A DNA stretch of 64,000 bases from Streptosporangium becharense (GTDB lineage: Bacteria > Actinomycetota > Actinomycetes > Streptosporangiales > Streptosporangiaceae): positions 5,146,001-5,210,000 of the forward strand of contig NZ_JACHMP010000001.1 of assembly GCF_014204985.1 (NCBI RefSeq). Direction: 5' to 3'. Shown here piece by piece: positions 63,862 to 64,000 of the stretch. The translations under genes were made by a program, and so were the position numbers. The first letter of the stretch is position 1. Each line of letters opens with the position of its first letter. The notes below the pieces were generated by a model that saw nothing but the letters and a program-made list of their open reading frames with translations, was not told the origin of the DNA and did no database searches.

Positions 63862-64000
63862 TCAGTGGCCGTCGGAGTCGGGCTCGGTGGGCGGGTTGAA
63901 CCTCCTCAGCCGTTCGGGCAGGACGGTCAACGGGTTGCCGCGCAGGCCGATCCAGGTGAGGGCGGGAAGATCCCCGAGCGCTTCGGGCAGGGTGGTCAGC
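63862..64000 (-). CDS. Leucine-rich-repeat protein (C-terminal part, cut by window edge)
   Basis: The minus strand from the edge reads LTTLPEALGDLPALTWIGLR, then GNPLTVLPERLRRFNPPTEP and DSDGH with stop TGA at 63862-63864. LPxxLGxLPxLxxLxLxGNPLxxLP is a leucine-rich repeat of the bacterial type. Only 45 codons are in the window; the rest and any catalytic part lie outside. Confidence 0.75.
   Translation of the reverse strand, partial: LTTLPEALGDLPALTWIGLRGNPLTVLPERLRRFNPPTEPDSDGH

Overview
The window is chromosomal DNA of a high-GC actinomycete. GC-rich third codon positions, frequent GTG/TTG starts, GTGA/ATGA stop-start overlaps, a mutM-acyP-smc-ftsY core block and many secreted multidomain proteins fit a filamentous genus, perhaps of the Streptosporangiaceae; the family placement is inference. 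No rRNA, tRNA, CRISPR array, phage or intact insertion sequence was seen.

Layout. 0-7 kb: conserved core (probable end of rnc, mutM, acyP, a 63-residue coiled-coil protein, smc, ftsY). 7-11.2 kb: a ferric-siderophore ABC importer, two permeases and an ATPase on the minus strand, divergent from its binding lipoprotein, with an iron box between them. 11.2-21.8 kb: a LuxR-regulator remnant, PAP2 phosphatase, penicillin-acylase-type hydrolase, Cds1-type cysteine desulfhydrase divergent from a SigR/SigH-like sigma factor that has no adjacent anti-sigma gene, NodB deacetylase lipoprotein, DUF2461 protein, short-chain dehydrogenase, GAF-SpoIIE phosphatase and a 76-residue secreted protein. 22.2-28.8 kb: one giant secreted gene (about 2160 residues) joining HAF-type repeats, a lipase-like domain, DUF11, choice-of-anchor and PKD domains.

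29-43 kb is the most distinctive part. Two secreted Cu/Zn superoxide dismutase genes bracket a plus-strand cluster of three secreted proteins that share one discoidin (F5/8 type C) domain: a polysaccharide-lyase-like protein, a lectin-like beta-sandwich protein and a metallophosphoesterase. A major-facilitator transporter and a TolB-like propeller protein follow. Next comes a divergent pair of paralogous giant LuxR (LAL-type) regulators. The cluster looks like a module for attacking an extracellular polymer, with a 19-bp palindrome in front of it; the substrate is unknown.

43-52 kb is metabolic: typA, an alpha/beta hydrolase, pta-ackA behind a duplicated 16-bp element, and an aldehyde dehydrogenase. 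52-58.5 kb holds a secreted coiled-coil wall protein, a HAD-like protein lacking the nucleophilic Asp, a dehydrogenase remnant, small hypothetical proteins and a secreted propeller/Ig protein. 58.5-62.4 kb holds two cytochromes P450, both 397 residues and about 89% identical, that flank a 3Fe-4S ferredoxin gene, a long perfect hairpin and a 22-bp tandem repeat. The end holds a transglycosylase-like lipoprotein with eleven 15-bp repeats and the C-terminus of a leucine-rich-repeat protein cut by the window edge.
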